A stretch of DNA of 64,000 nt from Epiperipatus broadwayi (GCA_028023455.1 JAQFVV010000520.1:1-64000); one strand, 5' to 3'; numbered from the stretch's first letter, positions 35,781 to 49,420 are shown. Made by a program: numbers and translations. The notes: generated by a model not told the origin, from the sequence alone.

Positions 35781-35790
35781 GTACTTAACC

Positions 35791-35819
<29 letters not shown>

Positions 35820-35823
<4 letters not shown>

Positions 35824-36213
35824 CATGAGCAATACAGACTTCAGACTACTCAAAGAAGTATGGAGAGATGCATGTTGGGAGTAACAAGAAGAGATCGAAA
35901 ACGCAATATATGGATAAGAGAACAAACAGGTGTTACTGACCTCATTGAAAAAATTAAAAGACTGAAGTGGAGTTGGGCTGGACATATTACTAGAAGAGAT
36001 GATAATAGATGGACAATTGAAATCTTAAAATGGATTCCAAGAGATTGTAAAAGACCCAAAAAGAGACCCACATGAGGGATGGATGAATGAAATAGCAAAG
36101 TGTGCAGGATGATGGAGAAGAGAAGCTAAAGATCGGAGAAGATGGATTGAACTCGGAGAGACCTTCATCCTGCAATGGATTGATAATGGTTATTTATGAT
36201 GATGATGATGATA
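35820..36213 (+). pseudogene. LINE 3' end with RT C-terminus, copy 2
   Basis: The frame 35809-36075 contains RRDRKRNIWIREQTGVTDLI then LKWSWAGHITRRDDNRW and W-PR-KRP, the conserved end of non-LTR retrotransposon polymerases of RTE-like type (pattern-based; clade not certain). It stops at a TGA after RPT; the following sequence still reads like LINE 3' end. The copy ends in a (GAT)n-type tail near 36195-36213, typical of such elements. The catalytic RT part is absent, so this is a 5'-truncated dead copy. Confidence 0.85.
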
Positions 36214-37034
36214 TAAATGCACAACTATAAATCACTTATTTAAGTAGACATGTTGGCAATTGTATTTATTTAATTTATGTGCATCATATGTCTGTTAAAT
36301 TAAAAGAATTTATTTACCTATATACATGTGTGTGCATTGTACAGAGGGATTCTAGATATTTATATATCATGTGAAGTTATCATTATGAGTTTGCCATTCT
36401 CTTGCACAATTTTTTTTTTTGATTATCATGTGAGATATTCACAGTTATTGATATTTTTGCATTGGGTAAAGTGGCCTGCCTTTCCATGCTTATCGACATA
36501 GTTTTGCTTTCTAACACAGGTTGTTAATGGGCCAATTATTTTATGGTTAGGTTCAATTCACCACATATAGGCTAAATAGCTGGCATGTATAGTCATATGA
36601 ATAATGAGGAAGACCACTTGAATATTCATTGTTTGTTAATGTCAATATAATAGATAGGAAACTATCATCTGTCAGATAAATTATCTAATTACTTAAAAGA
36701 GTTAATTACTATTTAAATCTTATCATATTGAAGTAACCTTGGTATATAAACCCTAACATTGAATTGTACCCTATGTTGTTAAATTGTTAATAAATATTGT
36801 TTAGTTAATTGTTCAATTTGTCCAGCATTTTGTTTACTGTTGTCTGCTCTGTCAATTGTTATTTTTCTAAGAATCTCTATTCTCTGTGATCGAGAGTGAT
36901 TTTAGATATATAGTGAAGTTACAGTTGTGATTGGTACTTGTACTGAGTATCCTCATTTATTAAATTATAAATTTTCTAAATTAGAGGTTTAGTGGTGCCC
37001 TCTGATGATAGATATTAGAATTCTGCTATTCATT

Positions 37035-37035
<1 letters not shown>
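36214..37035. other. AT-rich stretch, possible decayed LTR
   Basis: A TATA-like 'ggtatataaacc' (36742), an 'aataaatattg' and a TGGTGCCCTCTG segment (36992) occur in the order expected of an LTR and primer site, but no second copy is present. Weak. Confidence 0.25.

Positions 37036-37039
<4 letters not shown>

Positions 37040-37122
<83 letters not shown>
37040..37122 (+). repeat. (TA)n microsatellite
   Basis: About 41 uninterrupted TA units. Confidence 0.98.
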
Positions 37123-37127
<5 letters not shown>

Positions 37128-38135
37128 AGAAAGTTCCCTTGACAACAGCTTGAAATTATTGATTGTTATTGATATTGTGATTGTCTAACTATTGACTGGT
37201 TTTTAATTATATATATATTTATTAATATAAATTGATCAAGTAAGTGTCGGTATATTGATAGAAAAATGAAAATGTGACTTTAATAGAGTGTGCTGATTTG
37301 TTATTCTTTTATAAGTACTAAATCCATAGTTAACTTTACAATTTTTTAAATACAATATGTCTTGTAATAACTACTTTTTATAACAGTGATAAAAATATAA
37401 GATAAACAACCATGCATTTTCTATTTATCTCACACTGATTATTTGCTCTAAGGACTAGATTGTCACTTTAATTAGTATTAGAAGTCGTATTCTTTGGTTA
37501 TCTTATATTATCTAATAATTCTATGCTATAATGCTTATTCCAATTTTCATAATCATCAGTTGCAGCTCTTCCAATTATTTTTTGATGTGCATAGTTTATT
37601 TTAATTAGTATTTCATATTTGTTTAGCATTTAAGTTTTAGATTATCTTTTAACATTTATCCAGAGTACTTCATATCATTTTATTAATATTTGATTCAAGA
37701 TACAGCAAGGTTAGTATTCAAATTAAAATATATTTTTTGCATTTTATTACATTCGCTAAAGTATGCATTATTAATACTTTTTAAATTGTGTTGCCAAAGA
37801 GTAAAAATTCACTAATTTTACGTAACACGTTATTTCTGTATTAACTAGCTTTGATTTTGTAGTTAGATATTTCTATGCTTCGTTGTTTTTCTTCTCTTTT
37901 TTACTAAATAATAATAAAAAATGAAAAGCAAAAGAAGCACGACATGTAATGAACTTGAAAAAGTTCAAGAGCCAATAGCATTCCTCTTAGCAAGCACTGG
38001 TCATTTAATCTAATGACATAGTCAATCGATAGGTTAATTTACAAATGCAAATATGCAAATCTATAATAATCAGTGGCTAGTTTAATATACAATTATACAC
38101 ATGAAGATATGCTAATTTATTTGCTAAAATTCATT
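37123..38135. other. AT-rich stretch, nothing recognised
   Basis: 'attgattgttattgatattg' near 37160 resembles the arms of the 47.6-kb foldback element. Confidence 0.35.
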
Positions 38136-38139
38136 TTAG

Positions 38140-38190
38140 TCATTCTTTGACAAAGAAACACTGAATTGAAAGCCTGGGTTATTGTTTTAT
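38140..38190 (+). repeat. short repeat shared with 46105-46150
   Basis: 'ctttgacaaagaaacactg' and 'gaaagcctgggtta' match the reverse complement at 46.1 kb. Confidence 0.5.
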
Positions 38191-41100
38191 ACCAAAATTT
38201 ACTACTAGTTGAAAATTATTTACATATTCACATAGAATATATATATATATATTCTGCCCTCTCACCCTACGTGTATTTACGTGTATATGTGTACTCCACT
38301 TCCACCCAAAATAAATAATATAATATAGTGAAAATCGCCTCACCGGGTTCTAGCTCTAATAATTAATGAGATATTCAATTAAATGCTTTACTAGCTCAGG
38401 TTTCTTAAAGTTAACTTAAGTTCTGTTTTAGACTAACTCAAATAACTATTCTATAATTCATGAGACTAGAAGTGGAAATAAAGAGGTGACAAAGTAGATT
38501 ACATTGAGATAATATCCCATCGGATACCACCTCAATGGCATAAGAACACTATCCCCCCTTTTACTACTATTACATATAATAACAACATAGTGTTCTTAAG
38601 ACTTCTGCAACTTCTAATCACTAAGACTCATTTAACAATTAAAGTATCAATCTTTTATCTATAATAACAATAATAGTAATTATCTAGCTCAAATGAAATA
38701 ATCTCAGGTTCTTAAATTTATTCAAAGTTAAATCTAAAAAATAAGGTAGCAGAATATGATAAGGGATTTTGTGTCATAATTTACTGCTCTGAAATTAGAT
38801 TAATAATAAAACAATAATAATAATAATCACAATCTTCATTGTTTAATCTAACTAGTACAGCTTTTCTTTTATCGTAAATTTATAACCGTAATAAATTAGT
38901 TAATAATCTAATATCCTCCTTTTTTTTATCTTTAAGTAATAAAATAAATTAGTAAATGGCAGTGTTTAGATAATCTGATAAATGAAGCAAGTGGCAACTA
39001 ATAGCATACAATTTAGCAAATTATTATGACAATGGATTTATGACCAATAACGCAATGCAATTTTATAATTATTCAATTACAACAAAAAAAAAAAAAAACA
39101 TCAATAAATATTTAAGATTAAATATACTTCTCTATTTATATTTTGTGCAAACAATTATATACTTAGTTTAATGACGGTAAACACACCCTATGAATTCATG
39201 CAATGATGTAGAGAAAACAAAACTCAGACACAAGTTTTAATAAACAAATTTTAGAATTTTATTAACAACAATCAAAATTAAGATAAAACAAACAAATATA
39301 TTTACATTTATTTACAAGGGATATCCTCATTTTTTTTTTTCCGCTACAATAGTTGAATTATACATTTTTAGATTTCTTTTATAGTTAATTTAAATTATTA
39401 TACCTTTTATAAGTTATTTATTTATTTCTCATTAGGTTTATTATATTACTCATTTTAACTATTTTATGGGTAATACTATTCTTTACCTTTTAATATTAAA
39501 GTTACCGTATTATAAATTATATATGTGGATAAACATCATTTATAAACATTATAAATTTACAATCAATATGATTTTTCCTCTTAAAAAAAATTACATTTTC
39601 TTGTAACTTTATATAAGTCACTCTGCATATTGTTCAAATATTATTACTACTTATAATGTTTGTTTTCTAATGCTCGTAAACTCTAATACATTTATTCCAT
39701 AAGCCCTACTCATGTATAATGCCATAACACGAGTTTAATTATCACCTGTTTTAGTTTCACATATACTATAATTATCGAATGTTATTACTTTCTTTAAATA
39801 TGCAATACTTATATTTTTAAATATAATCAACAATAAGAAAACGTTAAATCATTTTTAATATTTTTGTATGTTTCTCTTTGGGTATATTTTTATAAAATTA
39901 TAGTTCATTTCTTAAAAATTAAAATAATTCTCTGACTCCTTCCTTTCTTAGGATATCTACATCTTTCTTTCAATAATCATAATCTACTCTTTGTTAATAC
40001 TTAACTATTCTTATTTCAAATAACAGCATGACATACATTCTAAAAATCTATTGTTTCTTTTCAATAGACTTCTCAAATAACGATGTAGTTGCAAGAAATA
40101 CAGATAAAGATAGCGAAAGATGTATAGGATATTGGGAAGATAGATAGATAACTTATCAAACTATATACTTCAAAATGTATGGAACAGTGTGAATAGGGCC
40201 GACATTCATTGTCTGATAACCCTGGTGATAAGCATGATGTGGCAGCTATTTATTCAGCTTTACCAAACATCTAATACGATTCACAAGAAATATAAAATAA
40301 CACTGTCCATGACAACATGTGTAACAGTTGTAGGGCTTTGTTAACTATGCTGATTACCATCTAAAACTACTTATTATTTCATTCCCTGTAGCATCCTAGT
40401 TTTTTAATACATCATCTTGGTTTCCGAATCTCCACGTACTACCAAGTCACTACCCAAACTATCTCTCAAGATTTTTACTGTATCCAACATCGATAAAACT
40501 AACTACCTTTTAAAACAATAAACAAAATTCACTAATATAAAACATTTCCCTATTCTATAAGAACAATTTGTCTTGCTTTATTACTCTGTAGGTTCGACAT
40601 CTACATTTTGTTAAAATACCACTTAAATATCCCAATCGGAAAAATTAACAGAAAATATGACATAACCATCGGTTATATTGAACTATATTAATAACACATT
40701 AAATGATTATTGTATGCATATTTTTTAAAAAATTTAATCACATCTCAAAGTGTTTTAGAGTGTTGTTTTTCAAAATGCGTTTTACAATAATTATAACAAT
40801 AAAACTTTTGCACTACATTCATTCGATTCACAGCTGATCTAAATAAATAAAACATACACTATATCATTAATAACCATAAAATGTACCAAAATAATCTTTA
40901 CCTTCCTATTAGAGTTCATAGTAGGTTTCTTTCTCCTCGAGCATCGCAAATATACAAAATTTCCACACACATACAATTTTATTTGAACATTCAAAATCAA
41001 AACATATTATTTTATATAATGTTATATTGCGAATTCATGTATTTGTTTCCCTATCGCTATCTAAAACTTAATGTTTAACTTAGATTAATAAGAAAATAAT

Positions 41101-42654
41101 TTAAACCATAATCACATATTTTTCTGGCGGTAAATCTTGGTTAGTCCCATAATATTTATTATTTCTTCTTTTGTCCGAATGTTCTCCTTTCTGATTATTA
41201 AAGTTTTAAATAAATTAGTTCATTTAGTAAACTGTTTAGACGATCTTTAATTTTAGTGTTTAATTCAAAATTATTATAAAACATTTTATTTAGTTATCCC
41301 ACGAAGCTTTTAATGTTCGGGCGAATATTACCTTGGCGCGTTGATGCATCTTTATTTCTAGTTGAACTACAATTATCTAATAATTACGGTACCAATTGTG
41401 TTTTTCCATGGATCCAATATTTTATATTTATTTCTCTGTAAAATATTTTTTTCTTCTTTAGGAAAGTATTTTCCTTGGTAAATTTCACTTTTATTCATTA
41501 TTATTTTATATACAACATTTTTGATCTTTAACTATTTCTAGAGTATTTGCTCAAGTCATCTTAAAGAAAGCAATTCATAAAAATTCTTTTTGTCCATTTA
41601 TTCTTATACGAATAATATTTATTTTTATTTTCCATTCTATTCATTAACTTTGCGCACAATGTCCTTTCATTAATTTTATATGCACAAAAGCAGTTTTCAT
41701 AGTAATACGCTATACAAACTATATCAACGAATAACATTAACATTTTTGGAATATTATAAAATTGATAACTTGGTTTTCAGAATCTATCCATTTTTTATTG
41801 AAAATTCAGATTATATTTTAATAGAATCCACTGGCAGGTTACTGTGGAGTTAGTGAAACATTATTATGAGAACTTTTTTAAAATTTTATTCTTAGATTCT
41901 CTTCAGAAGATTTTAAATTGTCAGTTAGTTTCTTTCAAAGATATTATTAAAGTTATAATAAAATTGACTAATAAATTGAAGAAAGAAAGAAATTTTAAAG
42001 AGCTTAGAATTTTACCTCTGCTCTGGAGTCAACACATTTTTGTTCTCCTGGTTTATACAATTAATTGGCGTGATTTTTGTTGTCTGCCAAGATCTATCTT
42101 TTTATTGGTCAATCCCTACTTTGGTTTATAGACAATTTCTAAAGTTTTAAAATCGTGACGTAATAGACTTAAATATTAACCTATTATTATTTTTAAATTA
42201 ATTATTATCTATTACAATTTAATTACTTTTAAAATAATTTTGAAACAATAATTAATAAAGATGTATAATACTTATTTTTTATTATGGTGTGTGACAATTC
42301 CATCCAGTTCTATAATATACTATTTAAATATTTTAATTATTAGTATTAATTTAAACTAGTGCTTATACATAGAATATTTCAGACAGTCACGTAGACATTT
42401 CCGGTGTTTAGTCTAGTTTTATCTGTCTTAATAAATTTGCTACTTATATTATTTAAAATGATTATATAAAATTTTGAAAAATAATTTAGAAAATATAGAA
42501 CTAGATATAATTCTCACCATCACAATACTTCTTATTAAATATATTATATTAACCCTTTATTGCCTATCCATAGTTTATAATTTTAAATACTATATAATAT
42601 TAATTTTAAATTTTTTTAGTAATTGACCATTTATAACCATCATTGACCTATAGA
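38191..42654. other. long AT-rich stretch, nothing firm recognised
   Basis: Open frames at 40881, 41561 and 41844 are below credible length and show no domain. A small inverted repeat 'aagaacactat ... atagtgttctta' lies at 38552-38602. No repeat partners found in the window. Confidence 0.4.
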
Positions 42655-45600
42655 AAAGGGCACAATATATATATATTGAAGCCGTCAATCTTAGCTTAAG
42701 ATTGAGCTTCATAGTTCCATCTACTAATCTGTGTTTAAACCCTATATCCCATCCCGCTCCTTTTGTGTTGTGTATATATATTATGTATACATTTGAGAGC
42801 GCTCTAAATTATAAAATTTTAACTTTTAAATTACATTTTTATTATTATTAATTTTATGATTATTAATTCTTTTTATTAAAATACATAAGTGCGGCTCAAA
42901 TATATATATATATATAGGAGCAAAATACTAACAAAATATTGATTTTTTTTTTTGTAAATATTTTATTATATTGTCATTTGTACAACTTTTTCTTTTTAAA
43001 GTATTTTTTCTTTTAAACTGTATATTTTGTAAAATCTAATATGGAAAATGCTACAGTTGATTGTCTAAAAATAATGAAAGGGATTGGAAACACTATTGTT
43101 TTAATCTGGGGAAGGTATTTTAATTAAAGTTTTACTTAAAATAAAATGGGATTAAGATTAAAGATACCTTTGTTATAAACATGTTGTCAAATCTATTTCT
43201 AATCTGGAAATAGATTTGAATTTATTTTTGGACGTTATCTTACTGTTGCATCTTCAAAAAAAAACCGATAAAGAAAAAATATAAAATGGCTGAATTTTGA
43301 GAGACAAGATAGATGAGCTATTGTTGAGAGAACTGATTGCTGCTAGATACCATGCTGTTTTGAAATCTAAAAATTATGTAGTAAAAAGCTTTTCCCAACT
43401 CTTGTGGGTCGTCTTCCGCTGCCATAATATTCTGCTATCCTAAAGTGAAGTAAAGGCCTGATGGAGAACTTTAAAAATGCTAATAGAAATTTGCTGCCAT
43501 CGAAGAACTTGCATTTCAATTGCCGTGCACATGCCATACTAAATTGGACTCTTAAAATTGCAAGGTAACTTCCAAACTGCCACCATTGAAACTAAATCTA
43601 GCTTGATTAATTAATTTTGAATCCTGCTATCAAGATTTCTAATGTATTGTTAAATTTTCTATCTTTTAAATTAATATGTAAATGTAATTTGCTCTTAAAT
43701 GATTTTATAAATCTAATTTTCTGTCATATGCTCTAACTTTCTTTAACCTTGGTGCGGTCATTTATTTATATGTATTTATTATTTAATTTATATATCTGCT
43801 TGCATATTATTATTATTATGCCAATCTCTAATAATCTGACAAGTTGAATTTAATAAAATCTTTTCCACTTTTTAAGTAAGCCTTCATGAATGAAGTTTAT
43901 TAACGTCCCCTTAAAATATAATGTATTGTTAATTAATGCACTCGCCAGATTGTTTTACGAGCCAACATTTTATTTATGTTTTAATATAAAAATATATATT
44001 TGTTTAACTCTGAATTTTCTACCCGGGGTGAATTCAGAGCTTAGGCTAATTAATGCTTTGAAACCTTAGTTATTTTATAAAGGTTTTCAATTCTGAAAAG
44101 GTGATTGATTATTTGTTTTCTATATAACTGCGTCTTTTTTATTTACTCTTAAAATATCAAATACAGTACTTATATATTCCAGTTAATATAAAATCAATGA
44201 AGGTGGGATTGAATTATTTTAAATAGTCAAAAAAGGAAGGGGGTAAATCTTCATGTTTCTTTTACTAAATAAAATCTTAACGTATTAGGGAAATTTTAAT
44301 ATTTTACTATTTTAGTTACTAAGTAAAATCTCTCTCTATATATATATAACTGCATAGCATATTATTTGTCTAAATTATGGTATTTAAACTAGGGTCATTT
44401 ATTTTTAAAAGCAGTAAATCTTATTCAATGTCGTTAGTGACATTCATTTGTACCACATTACTGACATTTAGCCTATCTTTGTATATATATATTACATGCT
44501 GCTAGTCTTCTACTCTGGGGGTTGCGACAAGTTCGAACCCATAGATTTTTTCTCATATTTCATTCCATAGATAGTTGAGCTATCCAGAATTACATTTATT
44601 TTGTATAAAATGCCTCTAGCGGTGATCCCGTAAGTATGGCACACACTATGCATATTCGCTTCATAGATAAAAGGTCTCTCACATTGGTTATACCAGCAAA
44701 AGTCTGGGCCACACCATGCCTATCCACTTTTCTCTAAGCACTACCCAAGAAGGGGGGCTTACACTTCATATCTCATCCAGAAGCACGACCATCTCCTCTT
44801 AGTTATTTTTGGCTATTATGTCAGTACTGCGCAAACTTCGTATTATTATTATTTCTTTTGCTTATGACCTAGTTTTAGTGCTGTAATAATAATGAAATTG
44901 CACTCTGTTTAAAATAAATATAAATGCAAACTACTTCTTGTTTTATTGATTAAATTTATTTCAATCATATACAATCCCATCATCGTAATTTATATATCTA
45001 TTTAAGAGTATATGCTTGGGGAAAAATAAAGCATTCTTCTTACCAGCACTAATTAAGAGAATTTTCATTAAATATTTTTGTCATATGATTAAACATGTTT
45101 TCCAAATGTATTTTATTTATTTTCACAACCATAATGGCGTGAAAATAGTTTATATTATATCTGTAATAAATCTCAGAATGCTCCCCAAAGTAATAATGTT
45201 AGTCACCATGTTTCAGAACCGTAATCCAAAGCGTTAATAGCAATATTATGTAATTCTTTCTAATAATCGATTAACATCATAATATTGGACCCACCAAAAA
45301 TGTGTGTTTATTTATAATATATTATTTAGCTAATTAATAAAAGAGCATATGAGAAATAATAGCATGAATGACACTATGTTATCATCTACTGCTTGCTCAT
45401 TCACGCACATACTGATGTATATACTTAATTTATAAATGTATGTAAATAATTTGTCATTATATTAAACTATTTTTATTGTCTAACTTATTTGAGTAGTTGG
45501 AATTTCTTTTCTCCACTTCCACATATTATAGCCATGCTTATATATATTTTAGTTTAGTCATAGTTAATAGATGTCTCATTGTTTTGCTCAGCTTTGCTAG

Positions 45601-45800
45601 TCGGCCGGATTTAAGATTAATTCTCATGTGCCATCATTATTATGTTATTCATTAGGTGTTAGATATGGGCTTAGAGAGTGGGTTAAAATTCAGACTGGTC
45701 CCTGACCTAAATCTCGGGCTTGTCTGGGTTTGAAGTACATTTTGTGAGTTCCAGCTCATGTTAGATGTATGAACATATTTTGACGGGTACAATATATATA
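42655..45800 (-). repeat. element X, copy 2 (inverted relative to copy 1)
   Basis: Reverse complement of 14525-16765 in collinear blocks, about 900 bases longer. Part of the extra length is an insertion at about 44480-44800 that includes a tRNA-like segment. On the minus strand it begins 'tgtacccgtcaaaatatg' and ends near 'attgtgccc'. No open frame of note. Confidence 0.7.
44490..44610 (-). repeat. tRNA-like SINE head inside element X copy 2
   Basis: Minus strand: 'ggatagctcaactatctatgg' as an A-box region and 'atgggttcgaacttgtcgc' as a B-box region. Absent from element X copy 1, so it is a later insertion. Not a normal tRNA by eye. Confidence 0.5.
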
Positions 45801-45978
45801 TATATATACATATATACTTACAGCATTAGTAAATCAATAGAATATCTACAATATATTGTCAAGGCAACATTTATAGATAAAAGATAAAATATATTGAGAA
45901 TATTCTATTGCTTTATTAAGCAGTGGGTGTTATGCAGGGACAACATTTGAAAACTAGTTAACTATTGATAAGTTATGG

Positions 45979-45981
<3 letters not shown>

Positions 45982-46025
<44 letters not shown>

Positions 46026-46060
46026 CAATAGGTAAATATATATATATATATATAAGCAAA
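45982..46060 (+). repeat. (TA)n microsatellite, two runs
   Basis: TA runs separated by 'tatcaataggtaaa'. Confidence 0.95.
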
Positions 46061-46112
46061 TAGTTTTAAACTCAAATATATTACTAAATTTAAGTTTAAA
46101 ACTATTTGCTAA
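46054..46112. repeat. hairpin with 18-bp arms
   Basis: 'agcaaatagttttaaact' and its exact complement 'agtttaaaactatttgct' separated by about 20 bases. The right arm joins the short repeat shared with 38140. Confidence 0.8.
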
Positions 46113-46379
46113 GCCAGGCTTTTGATACAGTGTGTCTTTGTCAAAGCACAACCAATAAATAAAATCAGCAAAATATTACCAATATCCATCCACCTGTGTA
46201 TAAAATGTAAATCAAACTGGCTGTGTAATTAGTATAAATTTGTGTAGTTGCATGCAAAAAGCTTTAGTCTATGTCATTGTAGTATTAAATGACCACTGTT
46301 TACTGAGAGGTTGGCTCTAACATTTATAGAGCTTTGTGAGTTGATAATGTGCCAAGCTTCTTTTATTTTTTATCATCAT

Positions 46380-46900
46380 TTTTGAGACGGACAATCTTAG
46401 CACTGGCAAGTTTGAAGGAATACTGGGCTATAAGTGCTGCTGGACTTGACTCTATTATATAAATAAATGTGCTGGGCTATTCTAGCATATACATTTGCAT
46501 GAGTTTCTCCATAGTGTCAGTCAGAACAAAACTTGCAGTCCAGGGCATAAATAATTTGAGCTTTGTTTTCATGATTAATTCTATCCCTAGAATTATTTAT
46601 AAGTCTATTTAGCAATAGAGGGCATCTGAACCCAATATTAAAGTTTGTGTGCAAAATGGATATTATCTTTGAGCATATGTTAGGGATATACAGTATGTCA
46701 ATTTCTGGTTTAGTGTTAGATGTATCATTAAATGTGTGTGCATTATTAAATATCTTAATTTGTTGTTAAGTGTAGCACTCTAGTAGCCAATCTTAATCAA
46801 GTTCTTCCTATAGCAGTCTATATTATCTCTTCTGTCTGCTTCAAATTTACAAAGTTTTTTATTCCTAGATAGAAAGGCTTTAAAACCTGCCATTTTATAT
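46380..46900 (-). pseudogene. Penelope-like element remnant with GIY-YIG nuclease end
   Basis: Minus strand, from the higher coordinate down: GFKAFLSRNKKLCKFEADRR, then a segment with YIPNICSKI and NFNIGFRCPLLLN, then IIYALDCKFCSD and HYGETHANVYARIAQH. The CX2C pair followed by the YGET and ARI-H pattern is what the C-terminal GIY-YIG endonuclease of Penelope-like retroelements shows. At least one in-frame stop interrupts it (between CSD and HYGET) and no RT domain is recognisable upstream. The host family uses this nuclease to nick DNA for target-primed reverse transcription. Pattern-based call, no search done. Confidence 0.55.
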
Positions 46901-47590
46901 ATTGGAATGGATCCCAAATTGCAGGTGCAAGTAATCCTTGATAGTTTACATTCTTAATCTAGTTTATACAGTACATAATTAAAAGAAAAAAATACTTTTA
47001 TACATATTAGTATAGTCAAAGATAAGCACTGAATTTTGCTTTTACTTGCAACAATTAATAGATATGATATTTTAATTTTATCTGAAACAAATGAAACTTA
47101 CATTTTTGAAAAATTCACTATTAACTATAAGAATTTCAGCCATTGCATTCTGATTACTAAAATTTTGCCTAGGTATAAATAGGATTATCAAATGCTATTT
47201 GAGTTCTGATAATAATAAATTATGGACAGTATTTTTTTTTTATGTGCATATAATTTTTGATGAGATCATACTGGTCAGTTGCATAATTTATTATTTTAAA
47301 ATATATTTTTTTAGTTTTCCCAGGCATAGCATTAAAAAGTTTTGATTGTAAATGGATCAATGTATGAAAACACATCGTTTTAAGCAAAAGAGTTTTACAG
47401 AAAAATTGCACCAACTCTTAACAATTTAAATGAGTTTTAAAATGTTTGATTGTAACTTAAAACAAAACTGACACTTTTTATAGGAAAAAGTTTTATTTCT
47501 TCAATAGACAATAAATATAATGGTATTCATTAAAAAAATTTAAGTCATTTTATATATATATATATACTTGAACTAGTTTAAATATATATA
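46901..47590. other. AT-rich stretch, nothing recognised
   Basis: If the Penelope-like remnant extended upstream its RT would lie here, but no RT motif is visible. The frame 47220-47414 is unrecognised. Confidence 0.35.
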
Positions 47591-47599
47591 TATATAAGT

Positions 47600-47812
47600 A
47601 GTCAACCCTTAAACAATACCAATATTGATAACAATCAGTAATCTCATTTGTTGTCAAAGTAATCTCCTTTAAACAATAAAGGTGGAAATCTGCCTTTATA
47701 TATAATCTAATATATTTATATATACACTAAAGATTTATATCTTTATTGATTAGAGAAGATTGAAATTGTTGATTGTTATTAATAATGGTATTGTTTAAGT
47801 GGTGACTGTTTT
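47600..47812. repeat. foldback element (MITE-like)
   Basis: Left arm 'gtcaacccttaaacaatacc' through 'ttgataacaatcagtaatct', right arm the imperfect complement ending 'attgtttaagtggtgac'. TA runs lie on either side. Confidence 0.6.
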
Positions 47813-48697
47813 CATGTATTTACAATGAATACCTATTAGCCTTGGGCAGTATTAGTCTTATATATATATATATATATATATGTTTTTCATTCTATTTCAA
47901 AGACATCTATATGGTTTCACACTAGATGGTAATTCTATATGAGATCAATACTTTCAGAATGGTTTACAATTTTTTTTAAATCAGTAAGAACTTAGGATTC
48001 AAAACGGAAACTAATGCATTTCCAAGAGCAGCTCTTTTTATGCTAAGTTTAGATGGGTTTATCAATAGAACTCAAACATTTATGTATCTGGCAACCACAT
48101 TTAATTTCTTTATACTATTTTATTGTTGAAGTTTTAAAAAGAATAGATGTCGGTAAAGTTTATAATGGTGCTCAAATATTGAAATGTTAAAATAAATTCT
48201 GTTTATAAAGTATCTAGAATAGCAAAAATTCAATGATAAATATCAGATTGGTTATTCCTTGGCAGTTCATAAGGAGTGACTAAGTAAAATCATGATTCTC
48301 GGAGCTTGGACTTCAAAGTCCTCACCCTATGATTGCACTAACAATGATGATCAAGGGTTATTTATTTTTGAAGTATTTATTAACTACTTATTCATATAGT
48401 CTCTGGGAAAAGAACTTATTCATATAAAAAATAACCTTCATCAAAAAATGACAGATTGTTATCAATAATGATAAAAAGATAGTAAATATTTATTATGATT
48501 CTTCAAATCTAAATACTTCAATCTGTCTTCTGGGTTGAGAATTTACTTTTCATGGCACCAATAATTTTAAAACCTAATAAGTGCAACTTTAACTTCACCA
48601 AAAGTTATGGAATATACATTATATTTGATTAACATGATGGCTATCAGTTAAATAATTCCAATCTAAAAAATGTTGTATGACTATGTTCTTAATCAAC
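47813..48697. other. AT-rich stretch, weak tRNA-like segment
   Basis: 48260-48345 on the minus strand ('gtgcaatcatagggtgagg' then 'gaagtcc') is faintly tRNA-like. Otherwise nothing. Confidence 0.3.
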
Positions 48698-49420
48698 TCT
48701 CCATATGTATTGCCACTCAGTGCAAGCCAGAATAATCAATGGATGCCAGAAGGCTTGTGCATAAAATCTCCATCTAGTGCCTACTCATCCAATATCCCCA
48801 GACTAGTTTCTGGTTTGTGGCCTTCATCAGTGAGGAGCCTTGGATCTGAGAGCACTGCAACTAAATTGTAGGATCTAATGCAACCCTTCAGAAGCCACCT
48901 TTTTTTTCTAGTTAACTACAAAACTTTGTCTTAAATTGATAACACTATAATATTTTCAATCCAAGCTCATTAGCTTATATAGGCATATAAGTCTGAACTC
49001 AGTTCAGTACCAATACATTTTGGGATCTTTGGTTTTTTAATAATCATAGTCATTACTAGCCTATTAGGCAGGATTGGTTTTAAGCCAATAAACATCACAT
49101 GATCACCACCCCCTATGCTTGCTTATAATTTATTAAAACAGAAAAAAACTCCATATGTACTGCCACTCAGTGCAAGCTAGGGTAATCAATGGATGCCAGA
49201 AGGCTTGTGCATAAAATCCCCATCTAGTGCCTACTCATCCAATATTCCCAGACTAGTTTCTGGCTTGTGGTGAGTAGGCACTAGATGGGAATTTTATGCA
49301 CAAGCCTTCTGGCATCCATTGATTACTCTGGCTTGCACTGAGTGGCATTACATAAGGAGAGTTTTGCCTGTAAAACAGTTATATACAAGCATAGGGGGTG
49401 GTAATCATGTCATGTTTATT
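48698..49420. mobile_element. repeat family B: 450-bp hammerhead units, tandem plus inverted
   Basis: A full unit starts near 48698 ('ccatatgtattgccactcag' at 48701) and repeats at 49151, a 450-base period. The second unit breaks off near 49269 in the middle of its ribozyme segment and is joined to an inverted piece (49270-49420) that crosses the unit boundary ('gttttgcctgt'). This is the same tandem-then-inverted plan as the 370-bp array. The first unit keeps a hammerhead motif. Other copies: 54390-54960, a diverged relative at 55690-55990, and fragments at 31671 and near 24690. Confidence 0.65.
48796..48835 (-). ncRNA. hammerhead motif, family B copy 1
   Basis: Minus strand: CCTCA, CTGATGA, stem II AGGCCACAAACCA, GAAAC, a 2-base TA loop closed by AC/GT, GTC, TGGGG. 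Stem I pairs CCTCA with TGGGG (one G-U). Stem II retains two pairs with A-A next to the core. Shorter stem III than family A. Confidence 0.55.

Noticed and set aside
36128-36140. Adapter-like 'agatcggagaag'
   Set aside because: It differs from the Illumina adapter after nine bases and aligns with the homologous LINE copy at 49.6 kb ('atatcagagaag'), so it is native.
35850-36175. Minus-strand frames opposite the LINE fragment
   Set aside because: Shadows of the plus-strand RT C-terminus.
37550-37575. CTGATGA followed by GAAA on the minus strand
   Set aside because: Spacing leaves no stem II and no cleavage triplet or stem I follows.
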